Below, one piece after another: positions 1 through 13,900 of a stretch of 64,000 bases of DNA. The stretch is from Lichenostomus cassidix. Taxonomy: Eukaryota > Chordata > Aves > Passeriformes > Meliphagidae. The notes beneath the pieces are model-generated. The model saw only the letters and a list, made by a program, of their open reading frames with translations, had not been told where the DNA came from and did no database searches. Position 1 is the stretch's first letter, and each line of letters begins with the position of its first letter. The DNA lies in contig CM039188.1 of assembly GCA_008360975.2 (NCBI GenBank), forward strand, positions 27,431,944-27,495,943, in the 5' to 3' direction. Position numbers and translations under genes: made by a program.

Positions 1-1920
1 GTGGGTGGCAAATAAATCATTTTGCCAGCCTCTTTTGTGCTTTTAACCAAGATAAGCAGTGCTGAGACAGTAACTCTTCCTCAGCCTCTCCCAGCTTCTT
101 CCCTGAAATCACCTGTGAAGCTGTCACATCAGGTTCCCAGCATTCTCACAGCACTGTGTAAAATTAAAGCAAAGCTTTCTGCCCCAGCTGAGCTCACCTT
201 GTTCTGCTGCTCCTACCGCATTACTGTTTTTCACTTAAAAGAATGGCATGGGGCTCTTTAATGCTGTGGTGTCTGTGCAGATGACTCAGTGGTATGCACT
301 GTAGCTTGTGTTTGAACTGGAGTTTGGTCTGAGATCAACCACGCCGGTATTTGCTGTAATTCTTAGGTGGGATTTGCAGTTGTTATTCAGATGTGTTCAC
401 CCTGCTCTATAAACATGCCCTGAAAGTGTTCCATGATGTGCTGTGGTGGCTGAAGCTCTGTTTGCCCTGGTGAAGTTACTCACACCTGGATGTCTTATCG
501 CTTCTTGGCTGCAAACACTCTTTGGCTTTTGGTATATAAAACATGCTTGTCTGGTTGAGTTCAGGCTCAGGTTTGCGTCTGCTGGCTTCAGCAGTCATCC
601 CATTAGAGGGAAACAAAGCAGTGCTGAGGTTCAGAGTCTTTGGTTTATTTTCTTTTGGACAATGGTTTAAAAATAGCCCCAGCTCTGTTACCCGTACACC
701 TCAGAGTCGGCTTTTGCTGGGGTGCATTGAAACGCATTTCTAGCCATATCTTCTGATACAGCTTCCAAAACCTTGGCTAAGTCTGGGCTTTCAAGTGCCC
801 ATTCCAGCAATAACAGCTCAGGAAAGCGAGCTGGCTGCTGCTGCAGGCAAGAGGGAGAGGCACAGCGAAGCATTGTGCTGGGATTGCAGCGCACCGGGCA
901 GCCGAGGGCAGCGCCGGGGCTGTGCCAGCACCTTGTCCCAGCTCCCTGCACTCCAGCCAGACCTGACCTTGCCATGCCAGGTGTCCCCCCTGGCCACTCT
1001 GTCCCTGTGCACTGTCCCAGCAGGGGCTGTGGTTGTGCCAGTCCCCTGGGGACAGGGAAGGGGCTGTCATCAGGCCCAGCATCCTGCTGGAGGTGCTGAA
1101 GTGTAGCTTCACATCGCGTAAGGAGCCTCACCTGGGCCTGAAAGTTCAGCCTGCCTGCAAGCAGCTGCACCGGCTGAAAGCAGTTTAATTTACACCCAAA
1201 TAATTTATTCTAAGTCTGCTTTTCTCACTCATGCATTCATTTTACTTTATTGTAATGTCAGCACTTAGCAGTGAAGTAATGGCAGATCTCTGGAGAACTT
1301 CGCACAAGCAAGAAAGCACCATTATCTCGGTTTTACAGACCCTGCTTATGTCGGGAACATATGTGGTGGTGTAATTACACTGATGTGATTAAATCAGTGC
1401 AAATCCTTGCTAGAGGGACATGCTGCACCACTGTAAAGCAGGGCTTATTATCAGTGCAGTTGAATTCAAATTATATTACTCTATTAAGCTGTGCTAGTGT
1501 AAGCCTCCACGGAAAGTCACAAAGTCACGTGAGCAGCTGTGTTGTTTCTTTTTAAAGCAGATAAAGATTTGGAAACTGAAATGGGTGAGGTTGTGCCTTG
1601 CCTAAGAGCATGCTAGAAACAATGGGCTCGACAAATGTTTATAGTACTTTATGTAAGGAAAGAGGTGTGGGTGTGAAATCAGGGGGTTGTTATTATCATT
1701 ATTATTTTTAATAGATTAAATTCATTGTTTAAACTATTGTGGCCATTTTGGAAAAAATCCTTTAGCATACTAAGGCTTTACAAATACATTAAGTAAAATA
1801 TATACAAAATTCTTGTAAATCTTTACCACATGGTTTTGTATTTTGATAATGGCTGGATGGGTCAATGAATAGCCATGGTGTATACAACTTAATTGGACTT
1901 TTTTTTTTTTTTTTTGGCAG
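1..1920 (+). other. PDIA5: PDIA5 intron (3' end), no further exon seen
   Basis: Noncoding sequence upstream of the CGHC exon. It includes a moderately GC-rich patch (about 780-1160) in which several short frames overlap on both strands; none resembles a known protein. The last 20 bases form an unusually pure T-run acceptor tract. No RNA gene or recognisable transposon was seen. Confidence 0.6.
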
Positions 1921-1991
1921 GGTGTGGGCACTGTAAGAAAATGAAGCCAGAATATGAGAAGGCTGCAGAGTTTCTCCATGTAGCCAGTGAT
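1921..1991 (+). CDS. PDIA5: PDIA5 exon with CGHC active site
   Basis: A 71-nt internal exon. The acceptor is a long T-run followed by GGCAG (ending 1920) and the donor is GTAAGC at 1992. The exon opens with GG, the last two bases of the Trp codon before the active site, then encodes CGHC, KKMKPEYEKAAEF and LHVASD. It ends on a whole codon (phase 0). The CGHC pair is the classical PDI redox site. The Trp split as T|GG means the upstream exon must end in a single T. Confidence 0.95.
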
Positions 1992-4900
1992 GTAAGCTAA
2001 TTTCCTTTATTATATCCTTCAAATAATCAGTAATAAATAACTGGAGTAATAAAAGTGACTTTTCTCCCTACAACAAATTCAGCTGTTCTCATCCTCCCAC
2101 AGGACCCTTCAAAATGTGCTTCCAAAGTACAGTCTCATCGCTAATGCATGAGCCCTGCCAAAGTCTGAGAAAGAACATTCTGTCTTGAACAAAAACAAAA
2201 TCGAAAAATGTTTATGTATTCTGCTGTAGGCCTTATACATAATATGATCAAATCCAAAAATGGATTTTTTTCCCCTTACTTAAAGGCATTGAATGTGAAG
2301 AAACATAGGCTTTTATTTATGAATTAGATTTGGAAAAAAACAAAAGGGGTTGATTCCTGTTTGAAATACCCTGTTTTTAATGGTTGCATCCCTCCATTAG
2401 CTTCATCCTAAGTGCTCCATCAGCATGGCTGGAGAAGAGAGATCCAATAATATAAGTATTAGTGTTATTGATTCAGTCTCATGCTGTGTATGCCATGCAG
2501 GAGGAGAAGTAGAATTAGTCTCCCCCACACTTTAAGCATCTTCTGTGGAGACATCTAGAGTTCCTTTATTGCTGCTGGAGAGGGAGGAGATGAGAAAAAC
2601 AAAGATCTGTTGAATCACACTCTACAAATGTCTGCTCTTCTGTGCCTCTAAAGGTGGTCCACGAAAATATGCCCACCAGTTAGGGGAAGATGAATTTGCT
2701 TTGAAGTAAACTTGCCTTTAGCAGTTCTTGCTTCTTCTGGGAGAAATTGGGATTTGTGGGAGGAAATGCAATTTCTGGGAATGGCTCTTGACCATTATAA
2801 AGTGAATTGTATACAGAGAATCCTATCAAAAATGGGGAATGGGTAACACTGTGGTTACATTTAGTCCATAGTATGTCCCTTTCTGTTTTTGCATCAGTCC
2901 TCAGTGTCCTTCTGTGTGTTTGTGCACAGAATTACAGAATTAATCAGGTTGGAAAAGACCCCTGAGGTCAAGTGTAACCTGTGACCAAACACCACCATGT
3001 CAATTAGCCTACAGCACTGAGAGCCACATCCAGGCTTTCCTTAAACACCTCCAGGAAATGGTGACTCCACCATCTCCCTGGACAGCCCATTCCAATGTCT
3101 AATCACCCTTTCTGTGAAGAAATTCCTCCTAATGTCCAACCTACACCTCCCCTGGCACAGCTTAAGGCTATGTCCTCTCATCCTAGAGGCAGCAAAGGCA
3201 CCTAGCCCATGCCTGATTGCCCCCAAGCCCAGTGTGTCCTGCTGAAGGGGTGTTTGTATGTGGGATTTACAGTGAGTGTTCTTTGTTTCAGAGTCCAGGT
3301 GTCCTTGCAGCAGTCGATGCCACTGTCAACAAGGCACTGGCAGAAAGATACCACATCTCAGGGTTTCCTACTTTGAAGTATTTTAAGGATGGAGAGGAGA
3401 AATACACTCTGCCACACCTCAGAACAAAGAAGAAGATCATTGACTGGCTGCAAAAGTAAGTTTTGAGGGTTTTGAGATAATATTTGGGTTCCTGATTAGT
3501 GACTCCCGCAGATGACTTTGGTGAAGAGCTAAACAGAGTTTCAACACTGCCAAATCCCTTGCTAACAAAATTAAACTGAATTCCACTATTCAAACCCACA
3601 GAAACATGTATGTTAATTATGGTCTCTAATACACCAAATCCTTTATTTGCTGTGGGGTTTTCATAGTTGTCCTAGTATTTCTTTCCCAAAATAAATATTT
3701 TTCAAATATACCTTAAGCCTTTCACCAGAGAAGGAATAGCAATGGCTCTGAAAAATAAACACAACATTTGTTTTTCCCTCTTTATACAAAGCAGTAGATC
3801 TCAGTAACTGAATTTCTACAGTTGTACTTTTCTCTTTCCAACATTTCAGAGCTAATGCCTAGAATTCCACCCACGTGGGGCTGAAGGAAAGCCAGCAAGA
3901 CCAACAAAACCAGCACCTCTGAGTGCACTAACCAACTTTTCTTGGGTGGCGTGCTGAAATATGCAGAATTAAGTTTGATATGAAAATGATGACAATAATT
4001 TCATTTCAAATTAAATTGCTGGTACAATTCTCTCTTCAAGTATGCATTGTATATGCATATATGTAAAAGTATGCATATATACATACATATATATATATAA
4101 AATATGCATTTTCTTTAAGTACTGTAAGCCTAATGTATTTTCTACATTAGTCAAGGGGAAGAAAATCTGCCTGAGTTTTGTGAATTTTTTAATCATTCAA
4201 CTGTTATATGCAGCTGGCATGAGGAATGCAATCTTTATTTTCACCCTCTTATTTGGTGGAGGAGGAGGTTGTATGGGGTTTTTTGCTTTCCTTTCCCTTT
4301 CCCTTTCCCTTTCCCTTTCCCTTTCCCTTTCCCTTTCCCTTTCCCTTTCCCTTTCCCTTTCCCTTTCCTTTTCCCTTTCTCTTTCCCTTTCCCTTTCCCT
4401 TTCCCTTTCCCTTTCCCTTTCCCTTTCCCTTTCCCTTCTTCTCTTTTCCCCTCCTTTCCCTTATTTTCTCATTACATCTCTCCTTCAAATGAGGTAACAG
4501 ATATGGTCTGGCAGTATCTTTGTAGCATGTTGAGAAGCTTTATCTGTATTTTACTTTCAGACATGGTACTGCCTTGGCCTCCCTGCCCACGCAGGCTCCA
4601 GGCTGCTGTATCCATATTGTATGTGAAGTCACTGTCCTCATTTCACTGCTTTGCTCGACTCTTTTGAGCACTGTGTAATTTGTAGTGAGTTAAACAGTCA
4701 GGCTGATGCTGCCTGTACATCCTGGCAGGTGAATAAGCAATGAGGAAGAGGGAAGGGTTGTTAATTCTTCTGGATCCTGCTGTGCCTCTGGAAGACTTTT
4801 GTCTGCAGCCTCAGCTAGTCAGCAACACAGGTGCAGCCCAGACAACTTGGCTCCTGCTCTTGGCTTCTGGATGTTCTTGCAGCTAGAGATGCCTTAGAAT

Positions 4901-7900
4901 AACATCCCTGTTTTCTGATCAGGGAATTGTCACCTGGTGTCACCTGACTGTCACCTGTCAGAATAGAATTGTCACAGCTGCAGTGAAGCTGGTGGAAATA
5001 GGGATGCATCTGGGGTGCTGACTGGTGGTAGAAGTGTAGCTTTTGTAGATCTGTCTCAATGGGTGGTCTACTTGCAGCCATGTGGGTTTTGGCTCTGGTT
5101 CCCCTCTGGTGACTGTGCTGCCACGCTAGCTTGTTACCAGTTCCTCGGTAGCTTATTCCAGGTCAGCATGTAAAAGTTTTTGGGAGAATAAGTCACAGCT
5201 CTGTAACTGTAATCAATGATAGCTCACAACAACTGTGTTCATGGCAAGATTCAGCCCATCTAACTTTCTCTAACAACTGGAAGATCACTAACAATGGAAA
5301 TACAATGAATGTCCACCAAGTGACTTTGAGAAGGACTTTAAAAATTGAGTTTTTCTCCACTTGGTTTTCATGTACTTGATACAACTTAAAATGGTGTCAT
5401 TCAAAGTGTCAGGAAAGTCTGAAAAGCTAATTTATTACCAAGGCGACATATGAAGGTCTTTATACTGTGGCACCATTCTGATGATTTTATATAAGTAATC
5501 ACTATTTAAGATACAGCAGGAATGAATTTAATGAGTCTGAGAGAAGTGTGTGAGCTAGTGAATAGCAAAATTTTTGTTAGAGGCACTCTAGGTGTGCAGG
5601 ATTGCTCTGATCTAGCCAGTATGTGCAGTCATAATTGAAACCTGACATTCTCTTTACCAAACTAAAATATTCCAGTTCAGTCACCCCCAGTATTCCAAGT
5701 GGAACGATGCTGATTATTGCATCCTGGCTTTAATATCTGAGTTCTAGAGAAGGTTGTGAAATTCTTTACAGAAGTTTGTGTGATAGTGATGTAGAGTACA
5801 AAAAGGATGTTTGAATGGAAGATGCTGTTCTATATCAGTTGCTTTTTGATTCCACCTGCTTGCTGTTCTTCTCAGTTCATGCCTGTGGATGATACAGTGA
5901 CACAGAACAATGTTTTTTCCACACAAATATGGGATGCAATGTAGCAAATCTTTATTCAGCGATTCTACTCATATGTCTGACTACAATCACTTAAATTATA
6001 TTTTTATTGAATTCCAGAAATGAACTTGCATCTTTTTACTGTTGCCTGCTGTTGGAAATACTGAGTATGTCTTTCTACTGCACAGGCACCCTGAAGGATT
6101 TTTCACATCAGTTCCCTCATGCTTATTATGACCAGGATGATGCTGTCCCTTTATCTGCTTCCAGAAACATTTTCAAACCAATTTCACTGTCTTTCTTTTC
6201 TAGTCCTGAAGCACCACCTCCCCCTGAGCCTGCATGGGAAGAAAAACAGACTAGTGTTATCCACCTTGCTGGAGAAGACTTCAGGGAGTCCTTGAAGAAG
6301 AAGAAGCACACCCTTGTCATGTTCTATGCACCATGTGAGTAAATAACTTCTCTGCATGGATGGGTTTTATAAGCACTACGTTTATTATGAAATCCTGAAT
6401 TAATTCCTTCACTGTCCCCAGACTTCTAAGGGTAAAGAGCTGATTCTGAATATAAGTGCATGGCAGCATCATTGGCACCATCATTTGTATCTTTATAAAT
6501 GAAAACAAAACAGTATATAATGGTTATATTATTTAATGCAGACAACAAAGCAGGCAGCAATACAAAACCAAAACAGATTTATTTTCGTCTGCTGCATTTT
6601 ATGGTCCATGTAACAAAATGTGATCCTTTATAGTAGCACAGTGGACATGGGGAGGCTGATTCATTAGTGCAGCACTTCACTAGTGAAATCAATACAGTAG
6701 TGTAGGAGGAATCAGTCCACGAGGCGGAGAACAAATTTTGATGGAATGAATTTTGTCTGTAATAAATCTGCATTTAAGTCTCCACTGGGACTAAGGGCAT
6801 AGCTTCCTCCTCCCAGCTTGTTTTGAATGCATCACATAATCACTTTGTTTTGAAGCTCCTGAGAAAATTTCTAGAAAAGTTTAGAATCAGCAAGGTGAAT
6901 GAGAGGGACCTCTTCTGTTTTCGTGTGCTGTCCCAGAGACAGGCAGACTAGGTACAAGTTCTTAACTTGTGAGAGGTTTATCAAATGGAGAAGATAATCC
7001 AGGCATTTCATATCAGATGCTATAAACGTGCCTTTATAGCACCATAACTCAGCCCCGCCAGATGCAAAAAAAATTTCTTCCATATCACATGGCCAGCAAT
7101 TAATGGATAACCTACAGATAAACAGTTGCTAGCTTGTTCCCATTAAACTGAGGTATTTTCCGTAAAGGGTGAAAAAGGTCCTCAATGTTTAATCAGGCAC
7201 CCCCTTATTTTGCTTCTCTGTTAGAGAATTAAATATGAATACTTTGGGACTCCCACAACGGGATGTGGGAGAAAGGAGGGGTGCAATTCAGGAGGGAGAT
7301 TTCTGGAAAAAAGAAAACGGAAGGGGACGTAATCCCTTCTCCACTCCCGTTCCCACCACCTATTGACTAAAAATTGCCCATGTGCCAGGAATTTCTGATT
7401 CATGGACCTCAGCTGGTTAAGAGCAAATTGTAATTTTAAAATCAAATTATTGCACATGAGATGGTAAGATTTAGGAGTTCTCCATCTCTTGAGTTCTCTT
7501 TACCCGATCAGTGACTTTCTGCATAAGAGAGATATTTCACTTTTGGTTTTTAGCTGCATCTTTTTAAGGCATTTTGATTCTTTTTCTTTTTTAAGGCCAT
7601 GTTTAAAGCAAAGACTCTATGTGTGATGAGTCTGCAGCTCCCAGGGTTGAAAGCAGGAGGCAGCTTGACTGGTGGGCTAATTTTTTTGCAGTTTGACTTC
7701 CACCCTTACTTCAGACGGCATGAGTAAAGATCAGCCTGGCCCTGTCTGTATGATGTAAAACTGTTGGGTCCTTTGAGGCTTCACTTCAGACACATTTTTG
7801 TGCTGTTTTTGACACAGTGCTGCATGAGACCACCTATATACAGGACAGAGAGGTGTTAACTGGAGCTCTGTCTGGCCTTCCCGTGACTCCAAAGACAGCA

Positions 7901-10900
7901 TTGCTGTTGTGGTGTCAGTACCTGGGTCATGCACAGTTTCTGATTTGTCAGATTTGCTCTCTCTAAATGTGTAAGTCTCTGTGAGCAAAGCAGACAGCAG
8001 GCACACACAGGGAATACGAGCCTGCACTTTGCTGGGTGCAGGAGAAAGTACCAGATTAATATTTTAAATCTCCGTTTCCTATGAAATAAACATTAATGCA
8101 GTAGGATAATTAGAATGATTCAAATCGTATTTTTTCAGCTTTCTGCAGTGATAATGTGCCTCCTGATAAATTTGATAGATTAGCTTTTATTTACCATTTT
8201 CTCAATCTTGAGACTTCTTGGAGCTTACATTGCCAATTAATCTTAACTTGCTTATTTTAGAGCCTAAGGAACACTGCTAAAATTTCAAGGTCCCATTACC
8301 TCAAATAATTTTCTTGTTCTATTCAGATCCACATCTTGGGTCAGGGCAGACTCACAGTATGCTACTCCATTCACTTGTGACTCTGTGGCAGTATTTGTTA
8401 CACTTACACATATGCTGAGATATTTTAAGATTGGGGGGGTGTGTATACATGCATATATAAAGTATGTTTATATATAAATATTTATGCTAAGAAATGTATC
8501 TCTCATCTGTCATTAGAATTTAAAGCAGAAAGTTGAGTATTCTGACCTTTCTTAAGCTTTCAGCTAGAGTGTCAAACCTTTAGGCAAAGGCCATAGATAT
8601 ATATCTTAGATGCACATTAAAGTGAGATCTGGCTTTTCTGTGGCAGCTTCCAGTCCAAATTACTTAATATGTATAGGAGAACCACCAATCTGCTGCTGTG
8701 CCGATAACTCAGGAGTGAGCTGAGCAGGGCGTTAATGGTACTGAACAGTGCTTCACAGTGATTTAGCTCTGCAGGAGAAGACTGCCACATCCACATGGAA
8801 AAGATAGAGAACTCATTACTCCGTCTCCTGGAATATGGGTGAAGCATAAAGGTTATTCCTCATGCCTGTGGAATATTTTAAGGAATTGAAACTCTTGAAA
8901 TTAGTGGGGGAAAAGGTCCGTTCCTGCGGACTTGACACTCACAGAGATCTTCATTTCACATTCCATCCTGCCTGGTGACATCTGCGTATGCTGTAATGAC
9001 TGATTTGGGGCAGGAGGCAGGAGTAGGGCAGGTCTCCAGTACTGACTTGGGAAAAGGTGCCTGCGGCAGAAAACGTAATGCTTCTTGTGCCAGTAACCTG
9101 GGACCAGATCTTCATCCAGATGTCCTTTGGGTAGGTCTGTGCTGTGCCATGCCACATGGGCTTGGGCTGTGAGCTGGCATGTGTTAGAGCTGCTCAGGGA
9201 TGGGACTTGCAGCACGCTGCTGGCATCTGTGCTGCACAGCACCTGGCCCAACTCTTCTCTGGACTCCTGTGCAGCCCTTGAGAAGATGTAATTGTCATCC
9301 CACTCATGTACCTTTAAGTTCAAATTGCCTAAAATAAGAGGCAGACAAGGATACCATCTGCAGAAGGGAAGCATGAAGCCACAGGTGTGTGTGAGGGGTG
9401 CTGTGAGGGGTTGGAGGAGTACCTGAAAGCAGTAGGATTAATGCACCAGCATTTGAGAAGCATCTGGGGAGAGTTTATGGGATTTGTGTCTGTATTTTTT
9501 CCATCATCCAGTCCTCGGAGTACTGGATTCCATCAGCTACTCAAGGTTTGCTTTCATAACTGGCTTTGTCCAGAAATGGGGAGAGGAGACAACTAGTCTG
9601 AGTATGGTTTGGTGTGCACATGGAGCCTGGTACATGGATGATCAGGGTTTGGGGGCAGTGGGCCAAATGGACGAGAGCAGTTAGACTGCAGTGCTGAACC
9701 AGCCGGGGTCAGGAGGGCAGTAGCTGCAGGTCTGTGCTCTACAGCCAGGACTTGGTTCAAGACTTGCAGCACTAAAGCCAGGCGTCCTGGGCTGACCCTT
9801 TTGCATCAGTGCCTCTTCTGAGATCATCTCCCTGACTTTTCTTTCTTCTTTCTCTTATGTCCTCCCTGTTCTTATAGCATATCTCAGTGTGTTTTATCTG
9901 CATTTTTACTTTTATGTGCTCTCTCCACTCCGTTATTCCAGATAATTGAGATTTGACTTTGACAATGCATTAAATTTTAACCTCCTACTACTGTAGCACT
10001 GAAAACTGTGCAAAATAGAAGCAGTTGGTTGTGATTAGTTGTCAGAATCACAAAGGGTAACAAAAGTTCCAGTAAATAATGTCTTTGCGATTGGAGATGT
10101 TTTTGCTGCATTACTCAAACAGAATTAAGGGAAAAAAAGGAGTGATTGAAGCTAGGTGAGACTCTTCTCTGCAGTGCCCAGGGACAGGACAAGAGACAAT
10201 GGGGTCAGATTAAAACACAGGAAATTTTGTTTACACATTTGGAGGCAGTGATGTTTTTTTACTGTGGTGGTGGTGAATACTAGAACAGGTTGACCCAAAA
10301 GGCTATGTTCTTGGAGATATTCAAAACCCAGCTGGACATAGTGCTGGGCAACCTGCTGTAGTTGACCGTGTTTTGAGCAAGGGAGTTAGTCTCTAGATCA
10401 TCTCTAGATGATTTCCAGAACTACCTTCCAACACAACAATGCTCTATTTCTAGGAATAGTTATACTGGAGTTTGAAGTACTCAGTGGGTTTTGGTTTTCT
10501 TGATTGTGGTTTGGGTTGTTTTCCCCCCTTCTTACCCAGTTCTGATTTTCTCTAAACAGGAAAGGCTTAATAACGACCCCTGCTAATTCTTGCATAGAAA
10601 CAGAAAATGTCCATTTGTGAGTTATAAGAATGAGAGACCAGCACATGAAAACACATTTGTGTCATTTTTTGGTTGAGATGGCTGCTTCCAAAGAGAGTAC
10701 AAATGAATCAACTATGTCAGAAAGGAATGACATATAATAGACTAGTCATTAACAGGTCCAGATGATGGGGGGAGGGCACTCTGTTTTTCGATCAGTCACT
10801 TTTAAAGGCAGGACTCGGCATTGTGCAAATTCAGCTTCTACTTTTAATGTCAAAACATAAGTTAATAAGCACTCCTAAAAAATAAAGACTTTCAGCAGCA

Positions 10901-13900
10901 ATGGGAAGTAGCTGGGGGAATGTGCTCCCTTTTAATGGTTCATAAGGGTGGCAGTTGCCAATGTTATTAACTTGCCAAATGGCCTCAATTTGTGGGACTC
11001 AACAGGGTTTGCAGAATGGGTATTTTTAATAAATGCTTTGCTGGGAGCTGATTTCCGGTTCTGTGTTCAGCAGTGAAACTTTCACTTCACTGGAAATTAA
11101 TTTCATCAGCTGGAAAAAGTTATTTTCTGGTGAAGCCTGACCCACAGGGGTTACCCAGAGAATACCCAGAAATAAACCATCCTGAGGATGGTTTTAATGA
11201 GGTATTTTTGGATGGAGCAAGTGGCTGTATTGCTACAAGAGGATGTGCAGTTAAAGACATCAGCCTCCTTGGTTCTCCCCTTAAACTTTTTTGTAGGGTT
11301 TTTCTTTCAGCACCGGAAGAAGTGAATGAAGGTGCCTAATCTGTGTTGCATCTGATAAAGTCCCAGAAGACTTTGGGATATTGTTTGAGCCATTAAAAGG
11401 CTGTGTGTTGATCTGAGCTGTTTGTGGGAGGTGGTACCTGAGTATTACTCTGATGTAAAACAGAGTAAAGCAGGAATATTGACATCATTGCTGTCTGATG
11501 GGTCAACTCCTGGCCACCATTATGAAGTAAGTGGGAAATCAGGTAGGACTTTCTTCAGCAATAAGAAATCAGACAGGGATCTGACTAAATGAGTCCTGTC
11601 CATCCCTGTGTGTTTCATCAGGAGTGCATAAAATGCTGAGAGCTAAGCAAACCTGCATTCATTTTACCCACAGACTTTGTTCAAAATATTAATTATTCTG
11701 TATGCTGGTACGCTGCCTTTCTGTGTTTTCACAACAAAAACTGCTTCATTTCTTCTGTCCAAGTTATGCATCAAGGAATATACAATGACAAAAAGCACTT
11801 GGCTGAGAGTCCTTGCCTGAGTGGGTCACAGTGTGTGTACAGAGAGTGCACATGGTTTTTAGCTATTAATGCTGACAGTCAGGAGGGCAGTGTGCTCCTC
11901 CAGCCCTGGAACCCAAGCTGTCATCAAAAAGCTGTTCTGAAGGAAGCAGTAATGTTTCCTTTTCATTCTTCCTGTTTTCTGGAGCAGGCTTGGACAAAGC
12001 TGCTTGCACCACATCTCCTCCTTTGCACAGGCAGTTTTGGTGAGATAATGCTGTGTTCTGGCTAAGCTGCACTGCTGTAGCAAAACATGGCAGATTTTAT
12101 TGGCTGTGAGGCCTCAGCCTGTGGCTGCTGGGCCTGAGATGAGCAGTCTGGGTCTCTGCTGGGTCACTCAGCAGACTTGGGTGGCACAGTTCCGTGTGAA
12201 GTATGCACAGAGTGGGAGAACATACTTGACAATTGAGTTTATGAGTTCAGATGTGCAGAGCAAAGCAGCAGCACGGATGAATTTAGTGTCCCACGATGGC
12301 CTCAGATTGGCTCCCACCAAGGGGTTTTCCTGTCACTTGCAAGCACAGCTTGTTAAGTTTTGATTAGGAGGCTGTTATCAAAGAGCCTGAACAAACTGTG
12401 TGTGTTTGTAAATGAAGCTTAAGCTATCAAAAATTATTAAAAACATGCTGAACAGAAAGAATCCCTTTCAAGGCAAAAAACCCTTGCAGGAGGGATTTTC
12501 TGGTTGTTGACTGAGGTAGAGGCGAGGTCTGGACCCTCTGATAATGAGGTTTTAAATCCTGTGTGGGCTGAACTGCAGAATTTTGATATGCTAGTTCTGC
12601 CACTAACTGCTTTCTCTCCTGCATCCAAGGTGTTCTTGTTACAGGCATGTTACCGAGGTGTGTTCCTGTCGGTGTAAATAGTGCTGATGCCACAGAGCCC
12701 CTTAACAGGCTGGGGTTGATAAAGGATGAATTTACAGAGTGGTCTCTGCAATCAGGCTGGCAGAACTGCTCTTAGCCCCAGCGTTTGTGCCGAGGAGAAT
12801 AATTAGCTCTGAGAGAACAGTTTGAACTGCACTCAGTGCAGAAGCTGAGGTGCTTCCCCAGACTGTGTAGCTGTCATGAAGTGCTCAGAGGTGGCTGTGG
12901 CAGAGCAGTGGCATTAAACTAAAATTTGTTGGGGTGATCCAGCTTCTCTTGTTTTGTAACCCTAAAATGTTGCAGCTGCTTGATTTGGTGTGCAGAATAT
13001 TGCCTGTATATAAACAGCTCCAGCTTGTGAGAAGGTGCGGGAAGTGCATGCTCCCCCTCCTCACAGACACACAGCTATGTTGGTGCAGCTCTGTTGGTTG
13101 GAGACAATGAATATGCCGCCCACCTTTATGCATTGTCACGAAACCCATCTCCAGCAAGACAGTTGCTTTTTTTGGTGTGTAACATTGTCTTAACAGGAGC
13201 TGCTTTTAAGCATCAGCACAGCTTGAAATTCCAGTGCTCTGCTGGCTGTTGCTAGCTCAGCAGTGTGTCTTTTATGAGTTGTGTCCACTGGCATGTCAGA
13301 TGGTACAGTTATTTCATCTGCTCTTTAACTGTGTTTGCAGTTAACCGGGGCTGATGCTGACTTGGTTAACTGCTGCTGCCAGCTTTGTTTGAGCTACACA
13401 GGCCAGGGACCCAGTGGAAAATGCAGGTCTGCTGGAATTGGGTGCTCAGGTTTGTTCTGGGTGTAACTGTTGCTCTTTCACCCTTTCTGTCCAGAGTGAC
13501 TTGCTGTACAGCTTTCCATCTTAGAGGATTGCTTGTTGTCAAGTGGTGAGTGCTGGCATGTCATTGGTAGTTCACTACAGTCAGTCATATCCTTGTGTTT
13601 TGTAGTGGATAAAACAGTCCAGGAATTTTGTGCTGAGTCTTTTTACTCGCCTCACTTTGCAATTTGACTTGCTCTGATGACTTTGTTGCTGCTGTTGCTG
13701 CTGTTCATGTCTCAGACTATGGTTTCCAAATAATTTGGGTTTTGTATGTTTTGCTTCATCTGTATACCTCCAAAGTGCTACAAAATAAGAGTTCAGATAG
13801 CTTGGAAAAAATTCAACAAAATCCACTGTCAGAAATTTGGAGTAGTTTGGCTGTTGTTGGGAGTAGTAAGACAAGCCTTGGTTGACCTGATGCTTAACTG

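Noticed and set aside
688..1170. 160-codon minus-strand frame and overlapping + frames
   Set aside because: Several overlapping frames in a GC-rich intronic patch, no recognisable domain, and no splice or promoter context.
4042..4667. Frames with Leu-Ser, Phe-Pro and Lys-Gly repeats
   Set aside because: Direct translation of the CCCTTT repeat in different frames and strands; not genes.
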